A DNA stretch of 64,000 nt from Endomicrobiales bacterium (GCA_023228045.1 JALOBY010000003.1:28069-92068), one strand, 5' to 3'. Counted from the first letter of the stretch, positions 33,762-43,898 are shown. The notes: generated by a model not told the origin, from the sequence alone. A program made the numbers and translations.

Positions 33762-36569
33762 TTATGCTTTTAAAGCTGATTGTAAATATTGGCCGGTAAA
33801 TGAGTTTTTGTTTAAAGAAACCGTTTCAGGGGTTCCTTTAGCCACAATATAACCACCCTTATTACCACCTTCTGGGCCCAAGTCAATAATCCAATCGGCG
33901 GTTTTTATTACTTCAAGATTGTGTTCAATGACTAAAACCGTGTTGCCATTATCTACTAACTCATGCAAAACTTTTAACAACTTTTCTACATCGGCAAAGT
34001 GCAGGCCTGTTGTCGGCTCATCAAGTATATAAAGGGTTTTGCCTGTGGAGTGCTTTGATAATTCATTTGCCAGTTTCACTCTTTGAGCTTCGCCTCCCGA
34101 CAGTGTGGTTGCAGCTTGTCCAAGCTTTATATAATTTAGCCCAACAGAATTTAATGTTCCAAAAATTTTCTTTATTTTAGGAATGTTTGTAAAAAACTCA
34201 TAGCCCTCCTCAACTGTCATATCCAAAACTTCCGCTATTGTTTTGCCTTTATAATGAACCTGCAAAGTTTCACTATTAAAGCGTTTACCCCCGCAAACTT
34301 CACAAGTTACATAAACATCAGGCAAAAACTGCATTTCAATTTTAATTGTTCCATCTCCATGGCAATTTTCGCAACGGCCGCCTTTTACATTAAAAGAGAA
34401 CCTTCCTGGCTCATAACCCCTGGCTTTTGATTCCTGGGTGCTGGCAAAAAGGTCACGAATATGCGTAAATGCACCCGTGTAAGTGCTTGGATTTGAACGA
34501 GGAGTTCTACCAATGGGCGATTGGTCAACAATTATCACTTTATCTATATTTTCCATGCCATTAATTTCTTTTACTATACCAGGTACTTCTTTTGAACCGT
34601 AAAGTTTTTTTGCAAGATTTTTGTATATTATTTCATGTACTAAAGTTGATTTTCCAGAACCGGAAACACCTGTTACGCAAACGAAAACCCCAAGAGGCAT
34701 ATTTAAGGATAGTTTTTTAAGGTTAAACTGTGAAGCGCCAATAATTTCAAGATTTCTGTCTGTTAACTTTCTTCTCTTTTTAGGTATAGGAATTCTTAGG
34801 GTACCGTTTAGGTAACTCGCGGTAAGTGAATTTTTCGCTTTTAAAACTTTTTCATAAGTACCTTGGGCAACAATAGAACCGCCATGAATGCCGGCACCCG
34901 GCCCAAGATCTATTATCCAGTCGGCTGCGCGCATAGTTTCTTCATCGTGCTCAATAACAATTAGGGTATTGCCCATGTCGCGCAGGCGAAGCATTGTATC
35001 TAAAAGCTTTCTATTGTCTTTTTGGTGCAGGCCAATTGATGGTTCATCAAGCACATAAAGCACTCCTGTTAACCCTGAACCAATTTGTGTTGCAAGGTGA
35101 ATTCTTTGTGCCTCACCTCCGGAAAGTGTTGAGCTTTCACGGTCAATGGTAATATATCCGAGCCCCACATCGCTTAAAAATGAAAGCCGCCGGTTTACCT
35201 CTTTAAATATTGTTTTACTGATAAATTTATCTTTTTCTGATAGTTTTAGCGCGGCAAAGAATTCCCTTGCAATATTGACAGACATAGTTGTTAATTCTGA
35301 AATTGATTTGCCATCAATTTTCACTGACATGGCAGATTTTTTAAGGCGAGCGCCGTGGCAGCTATTACAGATAACAGTGCGCATATAGTTTGTACGGATC
35401 TCTTCACGCACGAATTCAGATTCAGTTTCAGTGTAACGCCGTTTTAAATTGACGATCACACCCTCAAATCCATCATTGTCGCCGAATAGCAATATCTCCT
35501 GCTGTTTTCTTGAAAGTTTTAACCATGAAGTTTTTGTTGGTATATTGTGTTTTGAGCAAACATCATCTAAAAGTTGCTGGTAATAGCCACTCCATGAATT
35601 TTTCCAACGATGGGTACGGGTTGTTATTGGCTGGCTCCATGGTTTTATTGCGCCATCTGCTATGCTAAGCATTGGAGCACGAATTATAAGATCTTCATCA
35701 ACTTCTTCTTTTGCGCCAAGCCCGCCGCACTCCGGACAAGCCCCAAATGGCGAGTTAAACGAAAATAGTCGTGGCTCAATTTCAGGCAGGCTTATGCCAC
35801 AATCGGTGCAGCTGTTATGTTCGCTAAACAATCTTTCTTTTACTGACCTTTTTGAGCTCTCATCTAAAATTAAAACTAAGCCGGACGATTCTTTAAGTGC
35901 AAGTTCAACCGCTTCCGAAATTCTTTGGCGTGCTTGTGCAGTTAGCACAACTCTATCTATAATAACTTCAATGGTGTGTTTTTTGTAACGGTCAAGCTTT
36001 ATTTTTTCATCTAATAAGGAAATCTTACCGTTTATGCGAACCCTGGCAAAGCCGCTTTTTGCAAGTTTCTTAAACAACTCCTCATAAGTTCCAGTTTTCC
36101 CGCGCACAATAGGTGAGAGTATTTGAAGTTTTGTGCCTTCCTGCATTTTCATTATTTCATCTATAATTTGCTGAGCGCTTTGCGAAGAAATTGGTTTGTT
36201 GCACTCAGGACAAAATGGTTTACCAATACGTGCAAATAATAACCGCAAATAATCATAAATTTCCGTTACTGTGCCTACTGTTGAGCGTGGGTTATGTGAC
36301 GGATTTTTTTGTTCAATTGCAATTGCCGGAGAAAGGCCTTCAATTGTGTCTAAGTCGGGTTTTTCCATCAACTCAAGAAATTGTCTTGCATATGCCGATA
36401 GCGACTCAACATAGCGCCGCTGGCCTTCAGCATAGATAGTGTCAAATGCCAATGACGATTTACCTGAACCCGAGAGCCCTGTTACTACAACAAGTTTGTT
36501 TTTTGGTATTTCAAGTGAAATGTTTTTTAAGTTGTGCGCTCTTGCGCCTTTTATGATTATTTTATCCAT
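33762..36569 (-). CDS. uvrA: UvrABC system protein A
   Basis: The damage-recognition ATPase of nucleotide excision repair. 935 residues, standard length. It has two ABC modules: Walker A GLSGSGKSSLAFD near residue 31 and GVSGSGKST near 640, each with an LSGGEAQR signature and a DEPSIGLH or DEPTTGLH Walker B. Zinc modules are CPECNKPIS, CTDCGISLPE/CPECGGLG and CENCHGDG/CEVCGGKRF. It is the last gene of the long biosynthetic directon, one base after nadB. Mfd, which recruits UvrA, is also in the window. Confidence 0.98.
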   Translation of the reverse strand: MDKIIIKGARAHNLKNISLEIPKNKLVVVTGLSGSGKSSLAFDTIYAEGQRRYVESLSAYARQFLELMEKPDLDTIEGLSPAIAIEQKNPSHNPRSTVGTVTEIYDYLRLLFARIGKPFCPECNKPISSQSAQQIIDEIMKMQEGTKLQILSPIVRGKTGTYEELFKKLAKSGFARVRINGKISLLDEKIKLDRYKKHTIEVIIDRVVLTAQARQRISEAVELALKESSGLVLILDESSKRSVKERLFSEHNSCTDCGISLPEIEPRLFSFNSPFGACPECGGLGAKEEVDEDLIIRAPMLSIADGAIKPWSQPITTRTHRWKNSWSGYYQQLLDDVCSKHNIPTKTSWLKLSRKQQEILLFGDNDGFEGVIVNLKRRYTETESEFVREEIRTNYMRTVICNSCHGARLKKSAMSVKIDGKSISELTTMSVNIAREFFAALKLSEKDKFISKTIFKEVNRRLSFLSDVGLGYITIDRESSTLSGGEAQRIHLATQIGSGLTGVLYVLDEPSIGLHQKDNRKLLDTMLRLRDMGNTLIVIEHDEETMRAADWIIDLGPGAGIHGGSIVAQGTYEKVLKAKNSLTASYLNGTLRIPIPKKRRKLTDRNLEIIGASQFNLKKLSLNMPLGVFVCVTGVSGSGKSTLVHEIIYKNLAKKLYGSKEVPGIVKEINGMENIDKVIIVDQSPIGRTPRSNPSTYTGAFTHIRDLFASTQESKARGYEPGRFSFNVKGGRCENCHGDGTIKIEMQFLPDVYVTCEVCGGKRFNSETLQVHYKGKTIAEVLDMTVEEGYEFFTNIPKIKKIFGTLNSVGLNYIKLGQAATTLSGGEAQRVKLANELSKHSTGKTLYILDEPTTGLHFADVEKLLKVLHELVDNGNTVLVIEHNLEVIKTADWIIDLGPEGGNKGGYIVAKGTPETVSLNKNSFTGQYLQSALKA

Positions 36570-36570
36570 A

Positions 36571-38160
36571 TTAGAATCTTTTTATCAGAGTATCCTTAGG
36601 TTTTTTTAACATTGAAGGATGGTCCAGGTTATAATGCAGGCCGCGGCTCTCTTTTCGTTTAATCGCGCACTTAATAATTATTTCGGCTACCGTGGCAATG
36701 TTGCGTAATTCTATAAGATCACTGGTAATAAAAAAATTCCAATAATATTCCTGAATTTCTTTTTTAAGTAACTTTATTCGTTCAAATGCTCTTTTAAGCC
36801 GTTTATCGGTTCTGACAATACCAACATAGTTCCACATAAAATTTCTAATTTCATCCCAGTTTTGTTTAATAACTACCGATTCATCGCTATCTTTTGCGTT
36901 GCCTTTATCCCACTGTGGGATTGCGGGAAAATTTATTTTTTCAGAAATAAGTTCATTGGCCTTTTGATATGCGCGGCGGGCAAAAACTATTGCTTCAAGC
37001 AGTGAGTTTGAAGCAAGCCGGTTTGCTCCGTGTAAACCAGTACAAGCACACTCACCTATCGCAAATAGGCCATTTATATTTGTTTGTGCGAATGTATCGG
37101 TTAATACCCCGCCGCAAGAATAATGCTCGGCAGGAACAACAGGTATCGGATTTTTTGAAATATCTATACCACATTCAAGACACTTGGCATAAATAGTTGG
37201 AAAACGCTTTTTTAAATACGCCGAACTCTTACTTGTAATATCTAAATACACAAAGTCATCACCTAAAATCTTTAATTCATTACCAATAGCTCTTGCCACT
37301 ATATCCCTTGGGGCAAGTTCTTTAAGTGGATGGTATTTATGCATAAACTTTTTGCCATTTTTAAGCCGTAAAACAGCGCCTTCTCCTCTAAGTGCCTCCG
37401 AAATTAAAAATGAGCGTTCTTTTTCATTAAACAAACATGTTGGGTGAAATTGCACAAACTCCATATTAGCCACGGTTGCACCACAACGGTATGCCATTGC
37501 CACACCATCACCTGCCGCAATGTCGGGGTTTGATGTGTAAAGGTAAACTTTGCCGGCACCGCCAGTTGCAAGAACCGTCATTTTTGCAGTAAACGCATTA
37601 ACTTCACCTGTTGCATTGTTTAGCACATAAGCGCCAAAACAGCGTTCATTATTTTTTTGAAAACTTTTTTTAAGTTTGCCTGAAGTTATTAAATCAACCG
37701 CCGTGTGGTTCTCGTAAAATTTAATACCGCATTTTTTTGCCTTTGCAATTAAAACTTTTTGCAATTCAAACCCTGTCGCATCGGCGCAATGCAATATTCG
37801 TCTTTTTGAGTGTCCGCCTTCAAGCCCAAACTCGTAATCTGCGTTTTGCTTATTGCCAAAACGAGAGAATTTTACACCCCACTCTTCAAGTTCGGCTATG
37901 GTACCGGGACCGCCTTCAACTGTCAGATCAACAACTTCTTTTTTACATAAACCTGCACCGGCAATTAGTGTATCGTTTATATGCGACCTGAAAGAATCAT
38001 CCTTTCGCGTTACAGCTGCTATGCCACCTTGTGCTTTTGATGTATTTGTGTCAATTAATTGTCTTTTTGTAATCAAAGCTACGGAGCCAAGTTTTGATGC
38101 TTTGATAGCAAAACTTAGGCCAGCTGCACCGCTACCAATAACTAAAAAATCTGTTTTCAT
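36571..38160 (-). CDS. nadB: L-aspartate oxidase
   Basis: A FAD enzyme oxidising aspartate to iminoaspartate, the first step of de novo NAD synthesis; anaerobes can use fumarate as acceptor. 529 residues. It has FLVIGSGAAGLSFAIKA, TSKAQGGIAAV, EGGHSKRRILHCADATG, FVQFHPTCLF, RGEGAVLR, PAEHYSCGGVLTDTFAQTNI and GEC.CTGLHGANRLASNSLLE, matching the NadB/succinate dehydrogenase flavoprotein family. nadA and nadC are not in the window. It directly follows panC. Confidence 0.95.
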   Translation of the reverse strand: MKTDFLVIGSGAAGLSFAIKASKLGSVALITKRQLIDTNTSKAQGGIAAVTRKDDSFRSHINDTLIAGAGLCKKEVVDLTVEGGPGTIAELEEWGVKFSRFGNKQNADYEFGLEGGHSKRRILHCADATGFELQKVLIAKAKKCGIKFYENHTAVDLITSGKLKKSFQKNNERCFGAYVLNNATGEVNAFTAKMTVLATGGAGKVYLYTSNPDIAAGDGVAMAYRCGATVANMEFVQFHPTCLFNEKERSFLISEALRGEGAVLRLKNGKKFMHKYHPLKELAPRDIVARAIGNELKILGDDFVYLDITSKSSAYLKKRFPTIYAKCLECGIDISKNPIPVVPAEHYSCGGVLTDTFAQTNINGLFAIGECACTGLHGANRLASNSLLEAIVFARRAYQKANELISEKINFPAIPQWDKGNAKDSDESVVIKQNWDEIRNFMWNYVGIVRTDKRLKRAFERIKLLKKEIQEYYWNFFITSDLIELRNIATVAEIIIKCAIKRKESRGLHYNLDHPSMLKKPKDTLIKRF

Positions 38161-39009
38161 TTAAGGTTTCTCTATAAGAATGTTGTCAATCAGGCGTGTT
38201 TTTCCAACATAGGCAGCAACCGCTATAAGGGCTGGTGCTTTGGCTGATTTTTTTTCAATTAAGGTTTTGGGGTCGCAAATGCTAACATAATCAAGCTTTG
38301 ATATTGGAATTGTTTTTAGCATATTAATAATTGTATTTTTTATTTTAGAGTAACTATTATTCCCTTCCAATGCCATTTTTTTTGCTTGTATTAATGCCGC
38401 ATATATTTTTGACGAATTTTCTTTTTCCATGTTAGAAAGATATTTGTTTCTGCTGGATATTGCAAGGCCCGAACTTTCGCGCACTGTTTTACAGGGGATA
38501 ATTCTTACAGGAAAGTTTAAATCCGTGCACATGCGTTCAATAATTTTTAACTGTTGATAATCTTTCATTCCAAAGTAAGCATTAGTTGGCATTACAATGT
38601 TGAAAAGTTTTGCAACAATCGTTGCTACACCGTTGAAGTGACCAATTCTGAATTTTCCACAAAGCACACTGGAGAGATTATTTACCGTTATAGAAGTTTT
38701 GTAATTATACGGATACATTTGCGCCGCACTTGGGAAAAATATCGCATCAACACCGCAACTATCGCAAAGTTTTTTATCTTCTAAAAATGTTCTTGGATAT
38801 TTATTAAAATCTTCTTTAGGGCCAAATTGAGTTGGATTAACAAAAACGGACACAACACAGAAGTCGTTTTCCGACGTACATTTTTTGACAAGCTGCATAT
38901 GGCCACTGTGCAATGCGCCCATTGTAGGCACAAAACCAATAGTTTTGCCTCTTTTTTTAAGAGCAGCAGAAAGTTTTTGCATTATGGAAATTGATGTTAT
39001 TATTTTCAT
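38161..39009 (-). CDS. panC: Pantothenate synthetase
   Basis: Joins pantoate and beta-alanine with ATP. 282 residues. The HIGH-like motif is in FVPTMGALHSGHMQLVK, then FVNPTQFGPKEDFNKYPR, GHFNGVATIVAKLFNIVMP, YFGMKDYQQL and SSRNKYLS (the KMSKS equivalent). The start overlaps the panB stop by 4 bases. panD is not in the window. Confidence 0.97.
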   Translation of the reverse strand: MKIITSISIMQKLSAALKKRGKTIGFVPTMGALHSGHMQLVKKCTSENDFCVVSVFVNPTQFGPKEDFNKYPRTFLEDKKLCDSCGVDAIFFPSAAQMYPYNYKTSITVNNLSSVLCGKFRIGHFNGVATIVAKLFNIVMPTNAYFGMKDYQQLKIIERMCTDLNFPVRIIPCKTVRESSGLAISSRNKYLSNMEKENSSKIYAALIQAKKMALEGNNSYSKIKNTIINMLKTIPISKLDYVSICDPKTLIEKKSAKAPALIAVAAYVGKTRLIDNILIEKP

Positions 39010-39791
39010 TTCGGGAATTTTGACTGTTTTACTTCTTGGCAGTAAAGCTTTGTTGCCTTTATCATAGCATCTGACAAATTAGCGTAGCGCTTAACAAAGC
39101 CTGGAGTTTTGCCTTGTGTAATACCAAACATATCGTCACTTACAAGTATTTGACCATCACAATATTTTCCTGAACCAATACCAATAGTTGGTATTGAAAG
39201 TTCTGATGTTATAGTTTTTGCCAGCTTTTCAGGCACGCATTCAAGTACTACAGCAAAAACGCCTGCTTTTTCCAGTATATGAGCACTACGGATTATTTTT
39301 TCCGCATCTTCGTCTGTTTTACCTTGTATTTTATAACCACCAATCAGGTTTATTGCCTGAGGCATTAGGCCTAAATGGCCCATTACCGGTATTTTAGCAT
39401 CTATAACGGCTTTTATATTGTCTATTAGTTCCTCTCCGCCTTCTATTTTAACCGCTTGCGCCATACCATATTTAATAATCTCGCCTGCATTTTTAATGGC
39501 ATCTTTTTTTGATGTTTCATAACTCATAAATGGCATATCTGCCACTAAAAGCGCATTTATTACGGCACGCCTTACAGCTCTGCAATGATAAATAATTTCA
39601 AAAAGCTCAACTGGAATAGTTGAAGGGTAACCAAGTTTTACCATACCTACAGAGTCGCCAACGAGCACAACATCTACACCCGCATCGTCAAGTATTTTAG
39701 CTGTTGGATAGTCATAAGCGGTAAGGGCGGTAATTTTCCGCTTTGCTTTCTTTAACTCTGCGAGTGTTTTAATGGTTATTTTAGTTTTCAT
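39006..39791 (-). CDS. panB: 3-methyl-2-oxobutanoate hydroxymethyltransferase
   Basis: Makes ketopantoate using methylene-tetrahydrofolate; first committed step to pantothenate and CoA. 261 residues. It has ITALTAYDYPTAKILDDAGV, VLVGDSVGMVKLGYPST, MPFMSYETS, AVKIEGGEE, VMGHLGLMPQAIN and PTIGIGSGKYCDGQILVSDD. It overlaps folK by 11 bases; a folate gene beside a folate-using enzyme is a common arrangement. Confidence 0.97.
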   Translation of the reverse strand: MKTKITIKTLAELKKAKRKITALTAYDYPTAKILDDAGVDVVLVGDSVGMVKLGYPSTIPVELFEIIYHCRAVRRAVINALLVADMPFMSYETSKKDAIKNAGEIIKYGMAQAVKIEGGEELIDNIKAVIDAKIPVMGHLGLMPQAINLIGGYKIQGKTDEDAEKIIRSAHILEKAGVFAVVLECVPEKLAKTITSELSIPTIGIGSGKYCDGQILVSDDMFGITQGKTPGFVKRYANLSDAMIKATKLYCQEVKQSKFPK

Positions 39792-40284
39792 ATTTTCTCA
39801 CTTTTTGACATGGATAATTTTTTTTTACTTCGCTTGCATACCAAGAAAGCTTCTTTCTTTCATTCGGGTAATATTTCTTTGGCGCAATTTCTAAGAGTGG
39901 AACCAAAACAAAAAGCCGTTCTTTTATTTTTGGGTGTGGCACCACCAACTTAATCGTGTTTATAACCTTATTTCCAAAAAATAATATATCAATATCTATT
40001 ACACGAGGCGTCATATGTGGCTGAGAACCATCCCTGCCAACGTCTGACTCAATTGATTTAATTACTTTTAACAATGAACTTGCGCTTAAAGTTGTGCTAA
40101 CTTTTAGGACACTGTTTAAAAAATAGCTCATCTTTTTACCAACAGCACTTGTTTTATAAAGCGCGGAAGATTTTAAAAAAGAAATTCCATTTATATTTGC
40201 AAGTTTATGGAGTACTCGTTCTATATTCTTTTTCTTGTTGCCAAGGTTTGAACCAAGAGACAGATATGCTGTTGTTTTTACCAT
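39781..40284 (-). CDS. folK: Hydroxymethyldihydropterin pyrophosphokinase
   Basis: Transfers pyrophosphate from ATP to 6-hydroxymethyl-7,8-dihydropterin in folate synthesis. 167 residues. Motifs: YLSLGSNLGNKKKNIERVLH, SSALYKTSAVG, RVIDIDILFFGNKVI and VVPHPKIKERLFVLVPLLEI. It overlaps dapL by 7 bases and panB by 11. folP and folB are absent from the window. Confidence 0.95.
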   Translation of the reverse strand: MVKTTAYLSLGSNLGNKKKNIERVLHKLANINGISFLKSSALYKTSAVGKKMSYFLNSVLKVSTTLSASSLLKVIKSIESDVGRDGSQPHMTPRVIDIDILFFGNKVINTIKLVVPHPKIKERLFVLVPLLEIAPKKYYPNERKKLSWYASEVKKNYPCQKVRKYEN

Positions 40285-41441
40285 TTAAGTTTTGCAATTC
40301 TTTTGAGAGCTTCATTAATTCTTGGCATCTCAACAGTTAAAGCAAAGCGCACATACCCTTCACCAGAAACACCAAGCCCATTACCAGGGGTACAGACAAT
40401 GCCGGCTTCGTCTAACAATTTAGACACAGTTTGGGTGGAAGAATAGCCGTTTGGTGTTTTTGCCCAAACATAAAAGGTTGCCTTCGGCTTAGTTACTTTC
40501 CAACCAAGTTTGTTTAGCCCATCAACAAGAACATCGCGGCGTTCTTTATAAAGTTTGCGCATCTCTATCACACAAGTTTGAGAACCACTGAGAGCAGCAA
40601 TACCAGCTTCCTGTATTGCCTGGAAAACACCCGAGTCGTAGTTATCTTTAACCTTACCAAGGCCTGCAACAATTTGAGCATTGCCACATACCCAACCAAT
40701 ACGCCAACCTGTCATATTGTATGTTTTTGAAAGTGAGTGAAACTCAACACCAACTTCTTTTGCACCATCTACTGAAAGAAAACTTATTGGTTTATTTTCA
40801 TAGTAAATTTCAGAGTAGGCAGCATCATGGGCAATTATTATGTTGTGTTTTTTTGCAAATGCTATTGCTTTAATGTAAAAATTCTTTGTTGCGGTTGCAG
40901 CTGTAGGGTTATTTGGATAATTCAAAAACATAATTTTTGCTTTGCTTGCAATTTCCTGCGGTATCGCATTGAAATCAGGCAGGAAACCATTTTCTTCTTT
41001 TAAAGGCATAAAATATGCAATACCATTAGAAAATATTGTACCTGTGTTATATACAGGGTAACCCGGCTCAGGTATAAGCACATAATCGCCGGGATTTATA
41101 AATGCCAAGTGGAAATGTCCAATGCCTTCTTTTGAACCAAGCAACGACCAAACTTCTGTGATTGGATCTATTGATACATTAAACCTTTCTTTGTACCAAT
41201 TAGACACCGCCTGACGAAATTTAAGTGTGCCGGCACCAAAAGGGTATTGGTGGTTTTTAGGATCGCTAAGCGCTTTTTGACCGGCTTTGATAATATGATT
41301 TGGTGTTGGTTTATCCGGGTCGCCAACTCCAAGTGCGATTATATCCACACCTCGCTCTATGGCAGCCTTTTTCTTTTTATCAATTTCAATAAACAAATAT
41401 GGCGGTAGTTTTTTTAGTTTTTCGTTAACTTCAATTTTCAT
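40278..41441 (-). CDS. dapL: LL-diaminopimelate aminotransferase
   Basis: Converts tetrahydrodipicolinate straight to LL-diaminopimelate, bypassing the succinylase and acetylase routes. About 387 residues from the ATG at 41441 (MKIEVNEKL); another ATG two codons upstream is possible. It is a class I PLP enzyme: LGVGDPDKPTPNHI, GSKEGIGHFHLAFINPGDYV, EPGYPVYNTGTIFS, FLNYPNNPTAA, HDAAYSEIYYE, SLSKTYNMTGWRIGW (PLP Lys) and the C-terminal PGNGLG..GEGYVRFALT. With dapA, dapB, dapF and lysA alongside, and no dapC/D/E, this completes the aminotransferase variant of lysine synthesis. LL-DAP specificity rests partly on this context. Confidence 0.88.
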   Translation of the reverse strand: MKIEVNEKLKKLPPYLFIEIDKKKKAAIERGVDIIALGVGDPDKPTPNHIIKAGQKALSDPKNHQYPFGAGTLKFRQAVSNWYKERFNVSIDPITEVWSLLGSKEGIGHFHLAFINPGDYVLIPEPGYPVYNTGTIFSNGIAYFMPLKEENGFLPDFNAIPQEIASKAKIMFLNYPNNPTAATATKNFYIKAIAFAKKHNIIIAHDAAYSEIYYENKPISFLSVDGAKEVGVEFHSLSKTYNMTGWRIGWVCGNAQIVAGLGKVKDNYDSGVFQAIQEAGIAALSGSQTCVIEMRKLYKERRDVLVDGLNKLGWKVTKPKATFYVWAKTPNGYSSTQTVSKLLDEAGIVCTPGNGLGVSGEGYVRFALTVEMPRINEALKRIAKLKW

Positions 41442-42204
41442 AACCATTATCCTTTTTACAAATGTTTATTAATTCTCCAACTTTTTCAATATTAACACTT
41501 AGAACATCATTGTGCTTAAGCTGACCAACCCCAAACGGAGTTCCTGTAATTATAATATCTTCGGGTAGTAATGTCATAATAGCAGATATAAAGCTTACAA
41601 GTTTATATACATTAAAAACCATATTTTTTGTATTTGATGACTGCACAACTTTCCCGTTTAAAAATGTTTTAATTTTTAACTTTAATGGATTTATTCCGCT
41701 TACAATATATGGGCCAATTGGCGCGAATGTATCAAAAGCCTTTGCCCTTGCCCACTGGCCATCTAATTTTTGTAAATCTCTTGCTGTAACATCATTGGCA
41801 CAGGTGTAGCCAAAGATATATTTATGAGAGTTTTTTACAGAAATATTTTTGCATTTTTTACCAATAACTATTGCGAGCTCGCCTTCATAATCAATCTGTT
41901 TTGATTTTTTTGAGAGAACAATTTTGTCTTTATGCGCAATAACGGCACTTATCGGTTTTTGAAATAATATTGGGTTTTTAGGTAATGGAAAGTTAAGTTC
42001 TTTTGCGTGATCTTTGTAATTTAACCCAACACCAATTATTTTTGACGGCTCGCAAGGCGGTAAAACTTCTACGGAGTTTAGTAGGAACTTATTTTTTGTT
42101 AAGGCATAGTTCTCAAAATAACTTTTTGACAACTCAATTATTTTGCCATCCTTCATTATTCCAAAACGCGCTTTTGAGCGTGCAAAAAAACGCAAATAAA
42201 TCAT
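41431..42204 (-). CDS. Fumarylacetoacetate hydrolase-family protein
   Basis: 257 residues of the FAH fold, a metal-dependent family of hydrolases and decarboxylases for 2-oxo diacid-type compounds. It shows KIIGVGLNYKDHAKEL, PILFQKPISAV, the metal ligands in YEGELAIVIGKK, FGYTCANDVTARDLQK and IITGTPFGVG. Its substrate cannot be told. It sits between dapB and dapL and overlaps both, so it may be made with the lysine enzymes; an oxaloacetate- or acylpyruvate-type housekeeping activity is possible. Confidence 0.87.
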   Translation of the reverse strand: MIYLRFFARSKARFGIMKDGKIIELSKSYFENYALTKNKFLLNSVEVLPPCEPSKIIGVGLNYKDHAKELNFPLPKNPILFQKPISAVIAHKDKIVLSKKSKQIDYEGELAIVIGKKCKNISVKNSHKYIFGYTCANDVTARDLQKLDGQWARAKAFDTFAPIGPYIVSGINPLKLKIKTFLNGKVVQSSNTKNMVFNVYKLVSFISAIMTLLPEDIIITGTPFGVGQLKHNDVLSVNIEKVGELINICKKDNGYEN

Positions 42205-42977
42205 AGTTTATTAAGTGATAAAACATCTTGCATTGAATAAAACCCGGCCACTTGTTTTGAAAGCCACTTTGCAGCTGTTAAAGCGCCTGATGCAAGAATG
42301 TCTCTGGAGTATGCGCGATGCGTTAGCTCAATGCGCTCACCGGTACCTGCAAAATATACCGTATGTTCGCCAACAGTATCACCTGCACGAACAGCCATTA
42401 CACCTATTTCCTCTTTTGTGCGTGCTCCAACTATGCCTTCTCTACCATAAACACCAACTTTTGCAATATCTCTATCAAGCGCTAACGCCATAATTTCTGC
42501 TAACTTTGCCGCAGTACCAGATGGCGCATCTTTTTTTTGATTATGATGAAGCTCAACAATTTCGATATCGTACCCATTAAGCGCTTTTGCAGCGATGGCT
42601 GAAAGCTTAAAGAGCAAATTAACACCAAGCGACATATTTGGAGAAAGCAATATAGGGATATCTTTTGATGCATTGGCAATAACTTGAAGTTTTTGTGCAT
42701 CAAAGCCAGTAGTGCCAATTACTATAGGTTTATTTTTTTCTTTTGCTAATGCAACATTTTTAAGCGTAACATCGGGGGCTGTAAAATCAATTATTATATC
42801 GCAAAGTTCAATAACATCAGATAAATTGTCAGAAAGTTTTATGTTGTTTGGGCAATTTTTTTGTAATTCTTTCCTTTCAATACCAGCAACTATACAAAGC
42901 TCAGGGTTATTTTGTGCAAGAACAATAATTCTGGAACCCATTCTTCCGGCGGCACCGCAAATTGCAATCTTAAGCAT
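42201..42977 (-). CDS. dapB: 4-hydroxy-tetrahydrodipicolinate reductase
   Basis: Reduces the DapA product to tetrahydrodipicolinate with NAD(P)H. 258 residues. It has KIAICGAAGRMGSRI, the DFTAPDVTLKNVALAKE loop, VIGTTGF, ELHHNQKKDAPSGTA (catalytic His/Lys region) and RAGDTVGEHTVYFAGTGERI. It overlaps the FAH-family gene by 4 bases and follows dapA by 30. Confidence 0.97.
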   Translation of the reverse strand: MLKIAICGAAGRMGSRIIVLAQNNPELCIVAGIERKELQKNCPNNIKLSDNLSDVIELCDIIIDFTAPDVTLKNVALAKEKNKPIVIGTTGFDAQKLQVIANASKDIPILLSPNMSLGVNLLFKLSAIAAKALNGYDIEIVELHHNQKKDAPSGTAAKLAEIMALALDRDIAKVGVYGREGIVGARTKEEIGVMAVRAGDTVGEHTVYFAGTGERIELTHRAYSRDILASGALTAAKWLSKQVAGFYSMQDVLSLNKL

Positions 42978-43007
42978 TTTTTACCCCCAATTATTCTAAC
43001 CAAAAAC

Positions 43008-43880
43008 TTAAAGAAGCCCGTAATTTTTTAACGCAATTTCCAACTTTGCTTTATTTGCATCTTCCATAGAACACATTGGCAGGCGAAACTCATCAGAACA
43101 CATACCAAGCATTGCCATTGCGGTTTTTACTGGTATAGGATTTGTTTCTATAAACATTGCCTTTACTAAAGGTAATAATTTGTAATGCAACTCTTTTGCT
43201 TGGGCAAAGCGACCGGCAAGAAAGTGTTCAACAAGTTCGCTTACGGCTTTTGGCACAATATTTGCCACAACTGAAATTACGCCAACACCGCCAATTGATA
43301 AGACTGGCAAAGTTAAAGCATCGTCACCTGAAATAAGGTTAATATCAGGGCATGCAAGCTTAGTTAATGCCATCTGCTCAAGAGAGCCAGACGCCTCTTT
43401 TACACCAACAACGGTTTTACATTGCTTAACAATTTTCGCGGTTGTTTCAACCTCTATATTTACAGCCGTTCTTCCCATTATATTGTAAAGCACTAATGGA
43501 ATATTTGTTGATTCTGAAATTGCCTTATAATGCAAGAAAAGGCCTTTTTGCGTTGGTTTGTTGTAATAAGGTGACACCAAAAGAGCGGCATCGCAGCCAA
43601 CCTTTTGCGCAAATTTAGTTAATGCTATGGCCTCATCGGTACAGTTTGCCCCTGTGCCAGCCATAACTTTTACCCTTTTATTTACAACTTTTACCGTTGC
43701 CTCAATAACTGCCTCGTGCTCTTCCATTGATAATGTTGCCGACTCACCTGTTGTACCGCATGGGACTATGCCGGCTGTGCCATTTTCAATTTGGAATTCA
43801 ATAATTTCTTTTAACTTATCAAAATCTACAGCACCATTCTTAAATGGTGTTACTAATGCTACATATGAACCTTCAAACAT
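43008..43880 (-). CDS. dapA: 4-hydroxy-tetrahydrodipicolinate synthase
   Basis: Condenses pyruvate with aspartate semialdehyde, opening the DAP/lysine branch. 290 residues. It has VALVTPFKNGAVD, IVPCGTTGESATLSMEEH, VSPYYNKPTQKGLFLHYK, LYNIMGRTAVNI, and the Schiff-base lysine in VVGVKEASGSLEQ, with ISGDDALTLPVLSIGGVGVI. It lies between dapF and dapB. asd and lysC are not in the window. Confidence 0.98.
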   Translation of the reverse strand: MFEGSYVALVTPFKNGAVDFDKLKEIIEFQIENGTAGIVPCGTTGESATLSMEEHEAVIEATVKVVNKRVKVMAGTGANCTDEAIALTKFAQKVGCDAALLVSPYYNKPTQKGLFLHYKAISESTNIPLVLYNIMGRTAVNIEVETTAKIVKQCKTVVGVKEASGSLEQMALTKLACPDINLISGDDALTLPVLSIGGVGVISVVANIVPKAVSELVEHFLAGRFAQAKELHYKLLPLVKAMFIETNPIPVKTAMAMLGMCSDEFRLPMCSMEDANKAKLEIALKNYGLL

Positions 43881-43898
43881 CTTTCCCCCGTTAATATT

